A stretch of 64,000 nucleotides of DNA from assembly GCF_900106045.1 (NCBI RefSeq), contig NZ_LT629802.1, forward strand, positions 434,001-498,000, given 5' to 3'. Of this stretch, positions 17,114 to 26,619 are shown piece by piece. This DNA comes from Pseudomonas mucidolens (lineage in GTDB: Bacteria; Pseudomonadota; Gammaproteobacteria; Pseudomonadales; Pseudomonadaceae). Numbering within the stretch: the stretch's first letter is position 1; the number at the start of each line of letters is the position of its first letter. The notes beneath the pieces were generated by a model, which worked only from the letters and a program-made list of their open reading frames with translations, was not told the DNA's origin and ran no database searches. The translations under genes and the position numbers were made by a program.

Positions 17114-18565
17114 TCAGACCATCGGGTCGCCAACGTGCAGGATCTTCATGCCGTTGGTGCCACCAATGGTGTGGTAGCTGTCGCCCTTGGTCAGGATGAC
17201 CCAGTCACCTTTCTCTACAGCGCCGCGTTTGAGCAGCTCGTCGATGGCAGCCTGGCTGACTTGCTCAGGCGGCAGCGAAGCCGGGTCGAACGGTACGGTG
17301 TAGACACCGCGGAACATGGCGGCGCGAGCCTGGGTTTCGCGGTGCGGGGAGAACGCATAGATCGGTATCGAGGAACGAATGCGCGACATGATCAACGGCG
17401 TGTAGCCACTTTCGGTCAAGGCGATGATCGCCTTCACGCCCGGGAAGTGGTTGGCGGTGTACATGGCGGCCAGGGCGATGCTCTGGTCGCAGCTTTCGAA
17501 AACCTTGCCGATGCGGTGGCTGGAGGTTTTGCTGGTCGGGTGCTTTTCGGCACCGACGCAGATACGCGCCATTGCCTGCACGGCTTCCAGCGGGTAAGGG
17601 CCTGCGGCACTTTCAGCCGAGAGCATCACGGCGTCGGTGTAGTCGAGCACGGCGTTGGCCACGTCGGACACTTCGGCGCGGGTCGGCATCGGATTCTGGA
17701 TCATCGACTCCATCATCTGGGTCGCCACGATCACCGCTTTATTGTGACGGCGAGCGTGCAGAATGATTTTTTTCTGGATGCCGATCAGCTCGGCGTCACC
17801 GATTTCCACACCCAGATCGCCACGGGCAACCATCACGGCGTCGGATGCCTTGATCAGACCATCGAGGGTATCGTCATCGGCCACGGCCTCGGCGCGTTCG
17901 ATCTTTGCCACCAGCCAGGCGGTACCGCCGGCTTCGTCGCGCAGTTGACGGGCGTACTCCATGTCGGCGGCGTCGCGCGGGAAGGACACGGCGAGGTAAT
18001 CGACTTGCATTTCGGCGGCGAGCTTGATGTCGGCCTTGTCTTTCTCAGTCAGGGCTGGCGCGGTCAGGCCACCGCCGCGACGGTTGATACCTTTGTGATC
18101 CGACAGCGGGCCTCCGATGATCACGGTGCAGTTCAGTTCGGTCACGGTGGCGGTGTCGACGCGCATGACCACACGACCGTCGTCCAGCAGCAATTCGTCA
18201 CCCACACCGCAGTCCTTGACCAGATCCGGGTAGTCGATACCCACGACTTGCTGGTTGCCTTCGGTCAGCGGGTGGCTGGTGGAGAACGTGAACTTGTCAC
18301 CAATCTTCAGTTCGATCCGTTTGTTGGCGAACTTGGCAATACGAATCTTCGGGCCTTGCAGGTCACCCAGCAGGGCAACGAAGCGACCATGCTTGGCCGC
18401 GAGGTCACGCACCAGCTTGGCGCGAGCCTTGTGCTCGTCCGGGGTGCCATGGGAGAAGTTCAGACGGGCAACGTCCAGGCCAGCCAGAATCAGCTGTTCG
18501 AGGACTTCCGGCGAGTTACTGGCCGGGCCAAGGGTGGCGACGATTTTGGTACGACGGACGGACAT
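17114..18565 (-). CDS. pyk: Pyruvate kinase
   Basis: Transfers phosphate from phosphoenolpyruvate to ADP, the last step of the lower Entner-Doudoroff/glycolytic route. The 483 residues match the PykA-type enzyme. Visible parts: MSVRRTKIVATLGPAS at the N-terminus, LNFSHG with substrate Arg/Asn region, GDLQGPKIRI, VMVARGDLGVEIG, the catalytic-Lys region VAKIERAEA, and ATQMMESMIQNPMPTRAEVS. The C-terminal regulatory domain is complete. It is convergent with the hydratase gene. Confidence 0.96.
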   Translation of the reverse strand: MSVRRTKIVATLGPASNSPEVLEQLILAGLDVARLNFSHGTPDEHKARAKLVRDLAAKHGRFVALLGDLQGPKIRIAKFANKRIELKIGDKFTFSTSHPLTEGNQQVVGIDYPDLVKDCGVGDELLLDDGRVVMRVDTATVTELNCTVIIGGPLSDHKGINRRGGGLTAPALTEKDKADIKLAAEMQVDYLAVSFPRDAADMEYARQLRDEAGGTAWLVAKIERAEAVADDDTLDGLIKASDAVMVARGDLGVEIGDAELIGIQKKIILHARRHNKAVIVATQMMESMIQNPMPTRAEVSDVANAVLDYTDAVMLSAESAAGPYPLEAVQAMARICVGAEKHPTSKTSSHRIGKVFESCDQSIALAAMYTANHFPGVKAIIALTESGYTPLIMSRIRSSIPIYAFSPHRETQARAAMFRGVYTVPFDPASLPPEQVSQAAIDELLKRGAVEKGDWVILTKGDSYHTIGGTNGMKILHVGDPMV

Positions 18566-18739
18566 GCACGGACTCCTGAGTTCTAGCGCTGAGGAAGGCT
18601 ACTATGCTCTTTGGCTGTAGTCATTGTTCGTGTGCACTACTTATCGCCGATTCGCTTGTTTTCACTCTATTGCGCAGGTGAACAACCTTGAAGATTTTCG
18701 CGCCGGGGTCGATACACTGCTCAAGACAGGAGGACCCTC

Positions 18740-19114
18740 ATGAGAATTTTGATTATCGCGGCTTTGGCCGTGAGTGTTGTTGGCTGTACCCGCTGGTCGA
18801 TGGACCATCATTTGAACAATGCCTACCGTGCCTACAATGTAGGCGACTGCGCACGGGTCACCCTTGAACTGTCGCAGGTCGACCGGCAAAGCCGCTCCCG
18901 TCGCTATGTGCAGCCGGAAGTCTCGATGTTGCGCGGGCAATGCCTGGAGCGGCAGAAACTGTTTGTCGACGCCGTGCAAACCTATCAATTCATCATCAGC
19001 CAATACCCGGCCAGTGAATACGCGTTCAGAGCCCGAGCCCGCCTGGATACGCTCGCGCAACTGGGGCATTACCCTGCTGGCAGAGCCGCCCAGGCCAAGC
19101 CGACGACCTTATGA
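18740..19114 (+). CDS. Small TPR-like lipoprotein
   Basis: A predicted envelope lipoprotein of 124 residues. The signal sequence MRILIIAALAVSVVGC has a lipobox ending at Cys16. The mature part is helical, with repeats like VDAVQTYQFIISQYPASEYA that resemble a TPR or Sel1-type helical pair. AGGAGG precedes the ATG. No function is known to me. It is divergent from pyk and stands alone. Confidence 0.75.
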   Translation: MRILIIAALAVSVVGCTRWSMDHHLNNAYRAYNVGDCARVTLELSQVDRQSRSRRYVQPEVSMLRGQCLERQKLFVDAVQTYQFIISQYPASEYAFRARARLDTLAQLGHYPAGRAAQAKPTTL

Positions 19115-19347
19115 GATTATTTGTCGATTAAGTGCTGGCCTCTTGCCGCAGTAGGGCTATTCTCTGGATGTGTCTTTGTACAAGTATTCACTCAAGCGAA
19201 TGCAGAACCCGGATTCGGCAGATGTAAAGTGACAAAGCACTTTTGTTGTCGCACCGAGATCCAAGGACGAGAGGGCTGTTGGCGACAACGGCCTGTTCCG
19301 AACCACTGGAACGGCCAGATTCATGGCCATTGGATGGCGACCTCAGC

Positions 19348-19707
19348 ATGCTTAACCACCGACGGATTGAACGACACCAGTTGTCGTGCTTTTTGCAAGT
19401 TTTCAACCGCCTCACGGACAAGCCCATAGGCTATTTGGGGAATGTCTCGGAGGATGGGCTGATGTTGATCAGCGAATTGCCGATGATGGTCGAAGTGGAT
19501 TTTGAGTTGCGCCTGAAAATCCCGGGACCCGGGGGCGATGTATTCGCCATTGATCTCACCGCCAGATGTCTGTGGAGCCATGAAGATATCAACCCCTTGC
19601 ATTATGATTCGGGGTTTGGTGTGGTGCAGGCCGGCCCTGAGTATCGGCAGTTGATCAAGGCGTTGTCGTACTACTTCAGTTTTGACCCCTTGCAGGCGTC
19701 AGCCTAG
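19348..19707 (+). CDS. PilZ-domain protein
   Basis: A single-domain protein of 119 residues of the PilZ (cyclic-di-GMP receptor) type. The binding motifs are RRIERHQL (RxxxR-like) near the N-terminus and GNVSEDGL (D/N-x-S-x-x-G) 20-30 residues later, with a beta-barrel pattern after. The ATG at 19348 places these motifs at the N-terminus; the frame is open to 19243 but that part has no features. Which process it controls is not evident from neighbours. Confidence 0.7.
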   Translation: MLNHRRIERHQLSCFLQVFNRLTDKPIGYLGNVSEDGLMLISELPMMVEVDFELRLKIPGPGGDVFAIDLTARCLWSHEDINPLHYDSGFGVVQAGPEYRQLIKALSYYFSFDPLQASA

Positions 19708-19731
19708 CAGCAGAGGTGCAATACCTCTCGC

Positions 19732-21063
19732 CTAGAGGGCGCCGGCTTTTTTCCAGTCCATGTAACGTGTCACCAGGGCGGCGCCCAATTGCGCGGGGTG
19801 GACATCCAGCAGCGCCAGGCGCTGGGCTTTCAAACGGTCGTGGAGTTCTTCCCTGGCATTGAGGTAATCGACGGCCCCACAGTAGGCCAAGGCTTCTGTC
19901 AGGGTCTGCACCGGGCCCTGGCGCAGGTGGTCGAATACTTCTTCGCGCAGACTGGCGACCAGCACCCGATGCTGACGGTTGATCTGCTTGACGGCGGTCA
20001 GTAACGCGTCATCGTCCTCATCGCGCAAATTGGTCACGATGATCACCAGGGCACGCCGCTTTTGGCGTGCCAACAACTGACTGGCGGCTGTTTGATAGTC
20101 GGCAGTGCGGCGCGTGGTATCGAGGTCATACACGGCGTTGAGCAACTGGTTCAGTTGGCCGCTGCCCTTGACCGGCGCCAGGTAGCGCGGCTGCTCGCCA
20201 GCAAAGGTGCACAGGCCTACCGCGTCGCCCTGGCGCAAGGCCACATAGCTGAGCAGCAGGCAGGCGTTGAGGGCGTGATCGAAATGCGATAACTCGCCAT
20301 CCTGGCTACGCATACGCCGACCGCAATCGAGCATTAATACAATCTGTTGATCACGCTCGTCCTGGTATTCCCGGGCAATCGGCGTGCGTTGGCGAGCCGT
20401 GGCTTTCCAGTCAATCTGTCGCAGGCTGTCGCCCTCGCGAAATTCGCGCAACTGATGAAACTCCAGACCTTGTCCACGCCGTTGGCGCTGGCGCACACCA
20501 AGCTGGCTGAGCCAGTTGTCCACCGCCAATAATTGCGCCCCATACAGGCGAGCGAAGTCCGGGTAGACCCGCGTGACATCGCTGACGGGGATATGACGGC
20601 GCGCCGACCACAAGCCCAGGGGGCTGGGCAGGTGGATTTCGCAGCGTTCGAAATTGAAGTGGCCGCGCCGCAGGGGGCGCAGGCGATAGCCCAGTTCACT
20701 GTGCTCACCGGGTCGCAGCACGATGGCCTGAGGCAGGTTTTCCACGCTCAGGCCATCCGGCACATGGTCGAACACGTTGAGGGTCAACGCATCTGGGTAG
20801 TCATGTTTCAGAATGATTCGCACGTCGCCCCAACGGCCCAGTGCCAGGCTGCCGGGTATGTGCCGTTGAATGTGGGGTGACGGGCGGCGTTTCAGGCGGC
20901 CGGCGTCCAGCAGCGCCAACAATAACAGGGCCAGGAGCAGGCCCCAGGCTAATGAGTGCAGAGCCGCCGGCAGCTGGAACTGCAGGGCGGCACAGGTGCC
21001 GAGCACGATGCCCAGGCCTAGCAGCACCGCGAGCCAGGTCAATAGCAGACGAGTGGGTCTCAT
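19732..21063 (-). CDS. DUF58 domain protein (VWA-like), MoxR operon
   Basis: A 443-residue membrane-anchored protein. Two N-terminal membrane helices (about residues 5-52) are followed by a beta-rich region and the DUF58 block with FREGDSLRQIDWKATARQRT. The von Willebrand A-like region begins VLMLDCGRRM, where the usual MIDAS pattern DxSxS is not kept. DUF58 proteins pair with MoxR ATPases in many bacteria; the biochemical role is unknown. It is the last gene of a six-gene operon, seven bases after moxR. Confidence 0.88.
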   Translation of the reverse strand: MRPTRLLLTWLAVLLGLGIVLGTCAALQFQLPAALHSLAWGLLLALLLLALLDAGRLKRRPSPHIQRHIPGSLALGRWGDVRIILKHDYPDALTLNVFDHVPDGLSVENLPQAIVLRPGEHSELGYRLRPLRRGHFNFERCEIHLPSPLGLWSARRHIPVSDVTRVYPDFARLYGAQLLAVDNWLSQLGVRQRQRRGQGLEFHQLREFREGDSLRQIDWKATARQRTPIAREYQDERDQQIVLMLDCGRRMRSQDGELSHFDHALNACLLLSYVALRQGDAVGLCTFAGEQPRYLAPVKGSGQLNQLLNAVYDLDTTRRTADYQTAASQLLARQKRRALVIIVTNLRDEDDDALLTAVKQINRQHRVLVASLREEVFDHLRQGPVQTLTEALAYCGAVDYLNAREELHDRLKAQRLALLDVHPAQLGAALVTRYMDWKKAGAL

Positions 21064-21070
21064 GGGCGTG

Positions 21071-22075
21071 TCATTGTCGTGGCGCCGGTACTTGGTCCAG
21101 CAGCTGTTTGAGCACCTGATCCACGTCGAGTCCGTCGATGTCCAGCTCAGGGGCGATACGTACTCGATGGCGTAGCACCGCCAGGGCGCCGTCCTTGACG
21201 TCGTCCGGGGTCACGAACGCGCTGCCGCGCAGCAAAGCGCGCGCACGTGCACCTTGAACCAGGGCGATGGAGGCCCTGGGTCCGGCCCCGATGCTCAGAC
21301 CGGGCCAACTGCGTGTGGTGCGGGCCAGACGCACGGCGTAGTCGAGCACTTGTTCGTCCAGTGCCAGCTCACTGGCGACGTGTTGCAACAGCAGCACGTC
21401 TTCGGCCTGCAGCACGGTGCGCAGTGGCTGCACATCGAGCATGTCGGCGCGGGATGAGCGTGTCACCTCACGGACCATGTTGAGTTCTTGCTGTGCCTCG
21501 GGGTAATCCATTCGCACTTTGAGCATGAAACGATCGAGTTCGGCCTCCGGTAGCGGATAGGTGCCTTCCTGTTCAATAGGGTTCTGGGTGGCCAGCACCA
21601 TGAAAGGCTGCCCGATGGGCAAGGCTTCCCCCTCCAGGGTGACCTGGCGTTCCTGCATGGCCTCCAGCAATGCGGCCTGGGTTTTCGCCGGTGCCCGGTT
21701 GATTTCGTCGGCCAGTAGCAGATGGGTGAACAGCGGCCCTTTGCGCAGTTTGAACTGCTCGCTGTGCAAGTCGTACACCGCATGCCCGGTGACGTCGCTG
21801 GGCATCAGGTCCGGAGTGAACTGGATGCGTGCGAAGTCGCCATCAAAGCAGCGGGCCAGGGCGCGGACCAGCAAGGTCTTGCCCAGGCCGGGAACTCCTT
21901 CGAGCAGTACATGACCGCCGGCGATCAACGCCACCAAGACGTCGTCAATCACCTGGTCCTGACCGATCACCGCTTTGCGCAACTCGGTGCGCAGAGCCTG
22001 GGCCAAGTGGCTTGCGCGCTGTCTTGTCGACGCGTCGTCGGCTGTCCGGGATGGGTCAATTGGATGTTCGATCAT
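21071..22075 (-). CDS. MoxR-family AAA+ ATPase
   Basis: A cytoplasmic ATPase of 334 residues, thought in this family to act as a chaperone that matures partner complexes. Walker A is GVPGLGKTLLVRALA, Walker B LLLADEINRAPAKTQAALLE, sensor 1 LATQNPIEQEGTYPLPEAEL, and the arginine region LDRFMLKVRMDYP. It overlaps by four bases the DUF4350 gene upstream and is followed by DUF58, its usual partner. Confidence 0.92.
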   Translation of the reverse strand: MIEHPIDPSRTADDASTRQRASHLAQALRTELRKAVIGQDQVIDDVLVALIAGGHVLLEGVPGLGKTLLVRALARCFDGDFARIQFTPDLMPSDVTGHAVYDLHSEQFKLRKGPLFTHLLLADEINRAPAKTQAALLEAMQERQVTLEGEALPIGQPFMVLATQNPIEQEGTYPLPEAELDRFMLKVRMDYPEAQQELNMVREVTRSSRADMLDVQPLRTVLQAEDVLLLQHVASELALDEQVLDYAVRLARTTRSWPGLSIGAGPRASIALVQGARARALLRGSAFVTPDDVKDGALAVLRHRVRIAPELDIDGLDVDQVLKQLLDQVPAPRQ

Positions 22076-23229
22076 AAGGCATTCCTGAGGGTTTGCAGGT
22101 AGGCCACCTGACGGCTGAAGTCGACGTTGGAGAGCCGTTTTGCCGGGAGTGGGCCCAAGGCCTGGCTGATGATGGCGGCTGGATGGTGGGTCAGGCGTTC
22201 GAGGGCTTGCGTCTGCTCGTCAATATTGAGGTGTTCGAATCCTGGGTGCCGGCGTCGGGCGCTACGCAAAATGTCGCGCTGCAGGGCCAGCAACAAGCTG
22301 TTCTGCCCACTGCGGCGCAGCAGGAAGTCGGCACTGGCTTTCAAATGCTCCTGCAATTGCCGCCGTGCCTTGGGTGCGGGCGCCCGGGTCGGCCCCAGGC
22401 GCATGCCCACCTTCCACAGGCCCAGAAGGATCAAGGCCGCGAGCGCGACCAGCGCCTGGGGGAAATAGCGCAGCAATAGGCTGAACAAATCCTCGGTGGC
22501 GTTGTTGGATAGCAGTGTGACGCCGGTGCCCTGAGTCAGGTACCAGAGCAGCCAGGCGTTGTCATGCAAGCCAATGGTCGGGTTTTTCCACAGCTCGCTA
22601 TCGGTGATGACGGTGACCTTGCCTTGCCCGAGGTTGAGTTGCATCAGGTGGCTGGCCTTGGCGCTGTTGGCCGAGAACCGGGCAAGGTGCCTGGGGTCGA
22701 CGAGATGGAAATCGGTGTCGAAACTGAAAAAGGCCGGCGCGGTTTGGTTGTCAATGTAGAGTCGGGTCAGGTCCGGCTTGCTGCGTTTAGGCGGCGGGGT
22801 TGGCTGATTGAGGTTTTCGCTGAACCGCTGGCGTAACTGCAGACGATCCAGCAACAAATCACCGCTGGCTTGGGTTTCTTCATCCCAGATGGCCTCAGCC
22901 ACCAGCAACAGGTGGCCTCCGGCCTTGGTCCACGCCAGCAACTGCTCGACCTTGCGTGGGGGCATGTTGCTGCGTTCACTGAGTAACAGCAGGCTGCTGC
23001 CCTTGGAAGGAAGGCTGGCCAGGTGTTCAAGGCTGTTGAGGTGTTCGACGCTCTGGCCCTGCTGGCGCAGGAAGTGTTCCGCAGCCAGATAGGGGTTGGC
23101 CTGGGCTTGCGGCGATGGTCCGCGATCCACCACTTCGTCATACGGGATTGCCTTGCTCCAGGCGTAAAATCCACCCGCCGCCAGCAGGCAACCCAGCAAC
23201 AGTCCGAGCCACAGCACGGGCCGATTCAT
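22072..23229 (-). CDS. DUF4350 domain membrane protein
   Basis: A 385-residue protein with an N-terminal membrane helix (WLGLLLGCLLAAGGFYAW, residues 7-24), a globular region of the DUF4350 (GATase-like) type containing LPSKGSSLLLLSERSNMP and GGHLLLVAEAIW, and a second membrane helix near residue 265 (LVALAALILLGLWKVGM). The remainder is cytoplasmic. It overlaps its neighbours by four bases on both sides. Function unknown; found with MoxR and DUF4129 genes. Confidence 0.85.
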   Translation of the reverse strand: MNRPVLWLGLLLGCLLAAGGFYAWSKAIPYDEVVDRGPSPQAQANPYLAAEHFLRQQGQSVEHLNSLEHLASLPSKGSSLLLLSERSNMPPRKVEQLLAWTKAGGHLLLVAEAIWDEETQASGDLLLDRLQLRQRFSENLNQPTPPPKRSKPDLTRLYIDNQTAPAFFSFDTDFHLVDPRHLARFSANSAKASHLMQLNLGQGKVTVITDSELWKNPTIGLHDNAWLLWYLTQGTGVTLLSNNATEDLFSLLLRYFPQALVALAALILLGLWKVGMRLGPTRAPAPKARRQLQEHLKASADFLLRRSGQNSLLLALQRDILRSARRRHPGFEHLNIDEQTQALERLTHHPAAIISQALGPLPAKRLSNVDFSRQVAYLQTLRNAL

Positions 23230-24752
23230 TGTCTACCCTCGGGGCCGAACAAGGCTCGCCAATGGTTGCACAGCTGTTGCCGGGCCTGGGTTGGCGGCAG
23301 GCGATGACCATAGGCGAGATTTTGCCAATGCCTGGTCAAATCATCGCTGAACGCCAGGAGTTGAGGTTGTTGCAGGCGCCGTACGTGCTCCAGGACCTGA
23401 GCTTCGGTATCGGCGTTTCTCAATGGCAGATTGAAGTCATGCAAGAGCCGGCTGAGCAAGCCGCGATAGAGCAGGCCGAGGGCTTCCCGGGGATTTATCG
23501 ACCAGAGCTGTTCGGCGCTGCCGGCAATATCCTCGGGCAGTGTTTCGACCCCAAGATCCAGGCCGAACAGTTGCGCGGGCGTCCGTCGAGTGGCCTTGGG
23601 GCGACGCCCGGATCGGCTGACAAAAGTGCCTAGCCAATCGCGATAGCGCCAGATCAGCAGGGCGACAGCGCCTGCCAACACACCCCATAACACCACTTCA
23701 AGTGCTTGGGCCAAGGGCTTCAGCGTGTTGCTGTCGAGATTGTCCAAGAGCGCTTTCAGCCAGCCGGGCAGGAGCGCTTCGCCATCCTCCTTGGGTTTGT
23801 CTCCAGGTTTTTCTTCGCCGAAGCGGTAGCGCGTCACGGTTTCCGGGTGCTTGAACGGTGGCTGCTCCAGCAGTGCCTTGATCGACTGGTGGGCGGCTTG
23901 GGTGCTCAAGTTCTTTGCGGCTTCGGGTTGCTCGGCCATGGCCCGTGGCGTCGGTGGGATCAGCACCAGGCCGATCGCCAGCAATATAACGGTGGCCGCT
24001 GAAACCAGGCGCTGGCGCAGCCGGCGGAACACCAGCTCCAGATCCCAGGCTTCCAGCACGGTGCGCCGGTTCAGGTAGAGGCTGAAGCCACACGCCACAT
24101 AAATCGGTTCCCAGAACACCAGGACCAGGGCGTAGAGGGCGTTGCTCAGGTGTTCCAGTCCTATCCAGTCTTGTTCGCCAGCGAGTGCCAGTTGTTGCCA
24201 ATCCCAGTCCAACTCAATCTGATGGGGCAAAAACAGGTAGAACAGTACGCTCAAGCCGATCCACAGCGCTATTTCCAGATGCACCCCGATAAGCGTCAGC
24301 CAACGGGACGCACCGGCATTGCGTTGTTGCAGTACGCCCAGGCGTTGTTGGCGCGCCTGGCCCTCCAGGCCTTCCAGTTGCTCCACGGGCATCAAGAAGC
24401 TGCGACTGAGGCTGAAACGTCGCCAGGTCAAGCTGGCCAGCAGTTGGCCCTTGAGCAGCCGCGGCCATTGGCGAACGGCCTGCTGGAGCGTCGGGGTTTC
24501 GCCAAACAGCGCCTTGGACAGGATGTACAGCGGCAGTCGATCAAACGCCGGTTTCAGCCACCAGAACAGCAGGACCGCGAGGGAAGGGTAGTCCCACAAC
24601 ACAAGGCAGAGCAGGGTGAAAATCGGCAGGCTCACCAGGGCCCAACTGCCCATCAACAGTACGCGGTGCTCGCGGGCCAGCAACACGCCCAGGTCCATGG
24701 CTTCCCAGGATGTGCGAGGACGGATCACTACGCTGGCATCACTCAGGCGCAT
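23226..24752 (-). CDS. DUF4129 domain membrane protein
   Basis: A 508-residue multi-helix membrane protein. Helices are visible around residues 35-60, 165-185, 255-275 and 355-370. The C-terminal ~100 residues after the last helix match DUF4129 (NPREALGLLYRGLLSRLLHD; AYGHRLPPTQARQQLCNHWR). DUF4129 is often the tail of membrane transglutaminases; here no transglutaminase domain is present. Its start overlaps the end of the SpoIIM-like gene by 14 bases. Confidence 0.85.
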   Translation of the reverse strand: MRLSDASVVIRPRTSWEAMDLGVLLAREHRVLLMGSWALVSLPIFTLLCLVLWDYPSLAVLLFWWLKPAFDRLPLYILSKALFGETPTLQQAVRQWPRLLKGQLLASLTWRRFSLSRSFLMPVEQLEGLEGQARQQRLGVLQQRNAGASRWLTLIGVHLEIALWIGLSVLFYLFLPHQIELDWDWQQLALAGEQDWIGLEHLSNALYALVLVFWEPIYVACGFSLYLNRRTVLEAWDLELVFRRLRQRLVSAATVILLAIGLVLIPPTPRAMAEQPEAAKNLSTQAAHQSIKALLEQPPFKHPETVTRYRFGEEKPGDKPKEDGEALLPGWLKALLDNLDSNTLKPLAQALEVVLWGVLAGAVALLIWRYRDWLGTFVSRSGRRPKATRRTPAQLFGLDLGVETLPEDIAGSAEQLWSINPREALGLLYRGLLSRLLHDFNLPLRNADTEAQVLEHVRRLQQPQLLAFSDDLTRHWQNLAYGHRLPPTQARQQLCNHWRALFGPEGRQ

Positions 24753-25719
24753 GCTGACTCCGACCGGCGCAAAGCAGATAGATGGCCACTAACAGCCAGA
24801 GTGCGCTGCCCACCAGGTATTTGACCCATGGCTCCACGGACGTTGTGGAGGACCAATAGGCTTCTATAAAGGCCGCGATCAGCAGAAATAAAATCACCCC
24901 GCAGATCATCTGTACGCTTTTACGGGCTTCCAGGCGCAGGGCTTCACCTCGAGGCAAAGCCCCCGGCGCAATCAGCGCCCAGCCCAGTTGCAGGCCTGCC
25001 GCGCCGGCCAGCGCAATGGCTGTCAGTTCAAAGGCTCCATGGCCGATGACAAATGACCAGAAGGTCTGCCCGTAGCCGATTTCCGTGAGGTGGCCCGCGA
25101 CAGCCCCGATCATCAGCCCATTGAAAAGCAGGAAGAACATGCTGCCCAGGCCGAACAGCAAGCCACCGGCGAAGGTCTGGAACGCGATCCCGATGTTATG
25201 CATGACGTAATAACCGAACATCATCCAGTCTTCACTCGATGCCCGCTCGGCAGCGAGCCCCAGGCGACTGGCGGCAGGGTCATACATGTTCTGCATGGCG
25301 GTGACTTGTTGCGGGTTGATGACGCTGTAGATAAGGTCCGGGAACAGGTAAACCAGCAACGCAATGCCCATCAGGCTGCCGAAGAACAGCAGGCCGGCCA
25401 CCAGGACGAAGCGCCATTGTTCGCGAACCAGCCGGGGAAAACCGGCCAGCAGGAAGCTCAGGATATTGGCGCCGAGTTGGCTGCGATGGCGATATAACTG
25501 TTGATGGCCGCGCAGCGCCAATTGTTGTAGCGGGTCTACCAGGTAACTGCTGTAGCCCCGTTCCTGGGCCAGGGCCAGATGCTGGCAAAGGCGTCGATAC
25601 TCACGGGGGAAACCTGCCAGGTCCTGTGCGCTGGACGTGCCTTGTTCAAGCTGTTGCAACTGAGCGGCAAAAGCTTGCCATTGTGGCTGGTGGCGGCTTT
25701 CGAAAAGACTCTGTTTCAT
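24739..25719 (-). CDS. SpoIIM-like (stage II sporulation protein M family) membrane protein
   Basis: A 326-residue protein of the SpoIIM/DUF95 family. The first ~100 residues are soluble and helical (RYRQLALRGHQQL-type region); then about five membrane helices follow, with the family pattern FGYYVMHNIGIAFQTFAGGL and IGHGAFELTAIALAGAAGLQ. In Bacillus, SpoIIM acts in septal peptidoglycan remodelling during engulfment; Pseudomonas does not sporulate, so a different envelope role is likely. Overlaps the RDD gene by four bases. Confidence 0.88.
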   Translation of the reverse strand: MKQSLFESRHQPQWQAFAAQLQQLEQGTSSAQDLAGFPREYRRLCQHLALAQERGYSSYLVDPLQQLALRGHQQLYRHRSQLGANILSFLLAGFPRLVREQWRFVLVAGLLFFGSLMGIALLVYLFPDLIYSVINPQQVTAMQNMYDPAASRLGLAAERASSEDWMMFGYYVMHNIGIAFQTFAGGLLFGLGSMFFLLFNGLMIGAVAGHLTEIGYGQTFWSFVIGHGAFELTAIALAGAAGLQLGWALIAPGALPRGEALRLEARKSVQMICGVILFLLIAAFIEAYWSSTTSVEPWVKYLVGSALWLLVAIYLLCAGRSQHAPE

Positions 25720-26441
25720 GTCGGCCCCAGCAAACCACGCGCCACGCCGTTGAGCTGTTCGGCCGCACGTGCGGGTGGAACCTGCAAGGGCGTGGCGAGA
25801 ATGCCGGCCAGTTCATGGACGCGTTCGGCAGACAGCTCGCCCTGGCGCTCGGCGAAACCGAGAATTGCCCGCTGTTCGTTCAGGTCAAGCGCAAAGGGCA
25901 GGTGTAAAGCCGCTGTCTGAGGCAGTTGGGGGCGTGTCAGAGGCTGCTGGCGATAGATCACCAACGTCCCCCCGGCGATGTCGCCCAGGCGCTTGAAATG
26001 GGGATGCTGCAGGCAACTGATCGCGCCCAGGAAGTAGCCGAACGGGAGCATGTCGACAAATCGCAGCAGGTTGCGGATCAGCGACGCGGACCAGCCAATC
26101 GGCGTGCCGTCGTCATGTATCACCTGCAAGCCCATGATCTGTTTACCCGGCGAGCAACCCTGGTTGAGCACTTCAAACAGCACCATGTACCACCAACTGA
26201 TGAGGAACAGCAGGAGCGAACCGAGGCCGATACCCAGGTTGCCGAGAAAGGCCAGGGCGAAATACAGGATGCCGAGTATCAGACCGCGCAAGCCGAGGTC
26301 GAAACCAAACGCCAGCGCTCGAGGCGCCAGGCCGGCCGGGCGTAGCGGCAGGTCGATACCTTCCGGGGTCTCGATCTGATATCGGGTGTCCAATGGCGCG
26401 GCTGGCATTGCGTTCCCTGGCAGTACGAAACGGTTGGACAT
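25716..26441 (-). CDS. RDD family membrane protein, first gene of the MoxR operon
   Basis: A 241-residue protein with the RDD domain. After a leader of ~30 residues comes RPAGLAPRALAFGFDLGLRG, with the Arg and Asp residues that give the family its name, then two or three membrane helices and CSPGKQIMGLQVIHDDGTP. The C-terminal ~80 residues are soluble. The first ATG of the operon is at 26441, and the 178 bases up to the divergent sbcB must carry its promoter. Confidence 0.87.
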   Translation of the reverse strand: MSNRFVLPGNAMPAAPLDTRYQIETPEGIDLPLRPAGLAPRALAFGFDLGLRGLILGILYFALAFLGNLGIGLGSLLLFLISWWYMVLFEVLNQGCSPGKQIMGLQVIHDDGTPIGWSASLIRNLLRFVDMLPFGYFLGAISCLQHPHFKRLGDIAGGTLVIYRQQPLTRPQLPQTAALHLPFALDLNEQRAILGFAERQGELSAERVHELAGILATPLQVPPARAAEQLNGVARGLLGPT

Positions 26442-26619
26442 GGCGACCGTGGCAGGTGGCCGGCTGATTCAGTGACACCGATGCTAGCAGTGTCGTCGGG
26501 GAAAGTGACACCTGAAAATTCATCAAGGTTTCACTGAATGTTTATCCAGTTCACATGGCGCTGGCCCAGGGCGTGGTTCAACGCCTAGACTTTGCCTGTC
26601 TTCAGCACAGGAATAGCCC

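Noticed and set aside
17027..18586. 519-residue plus-strand frame opposite pyruvate kinase
   Set aside because: Antisense shadow of a complete, well-conserved gene; no motif or start signal.
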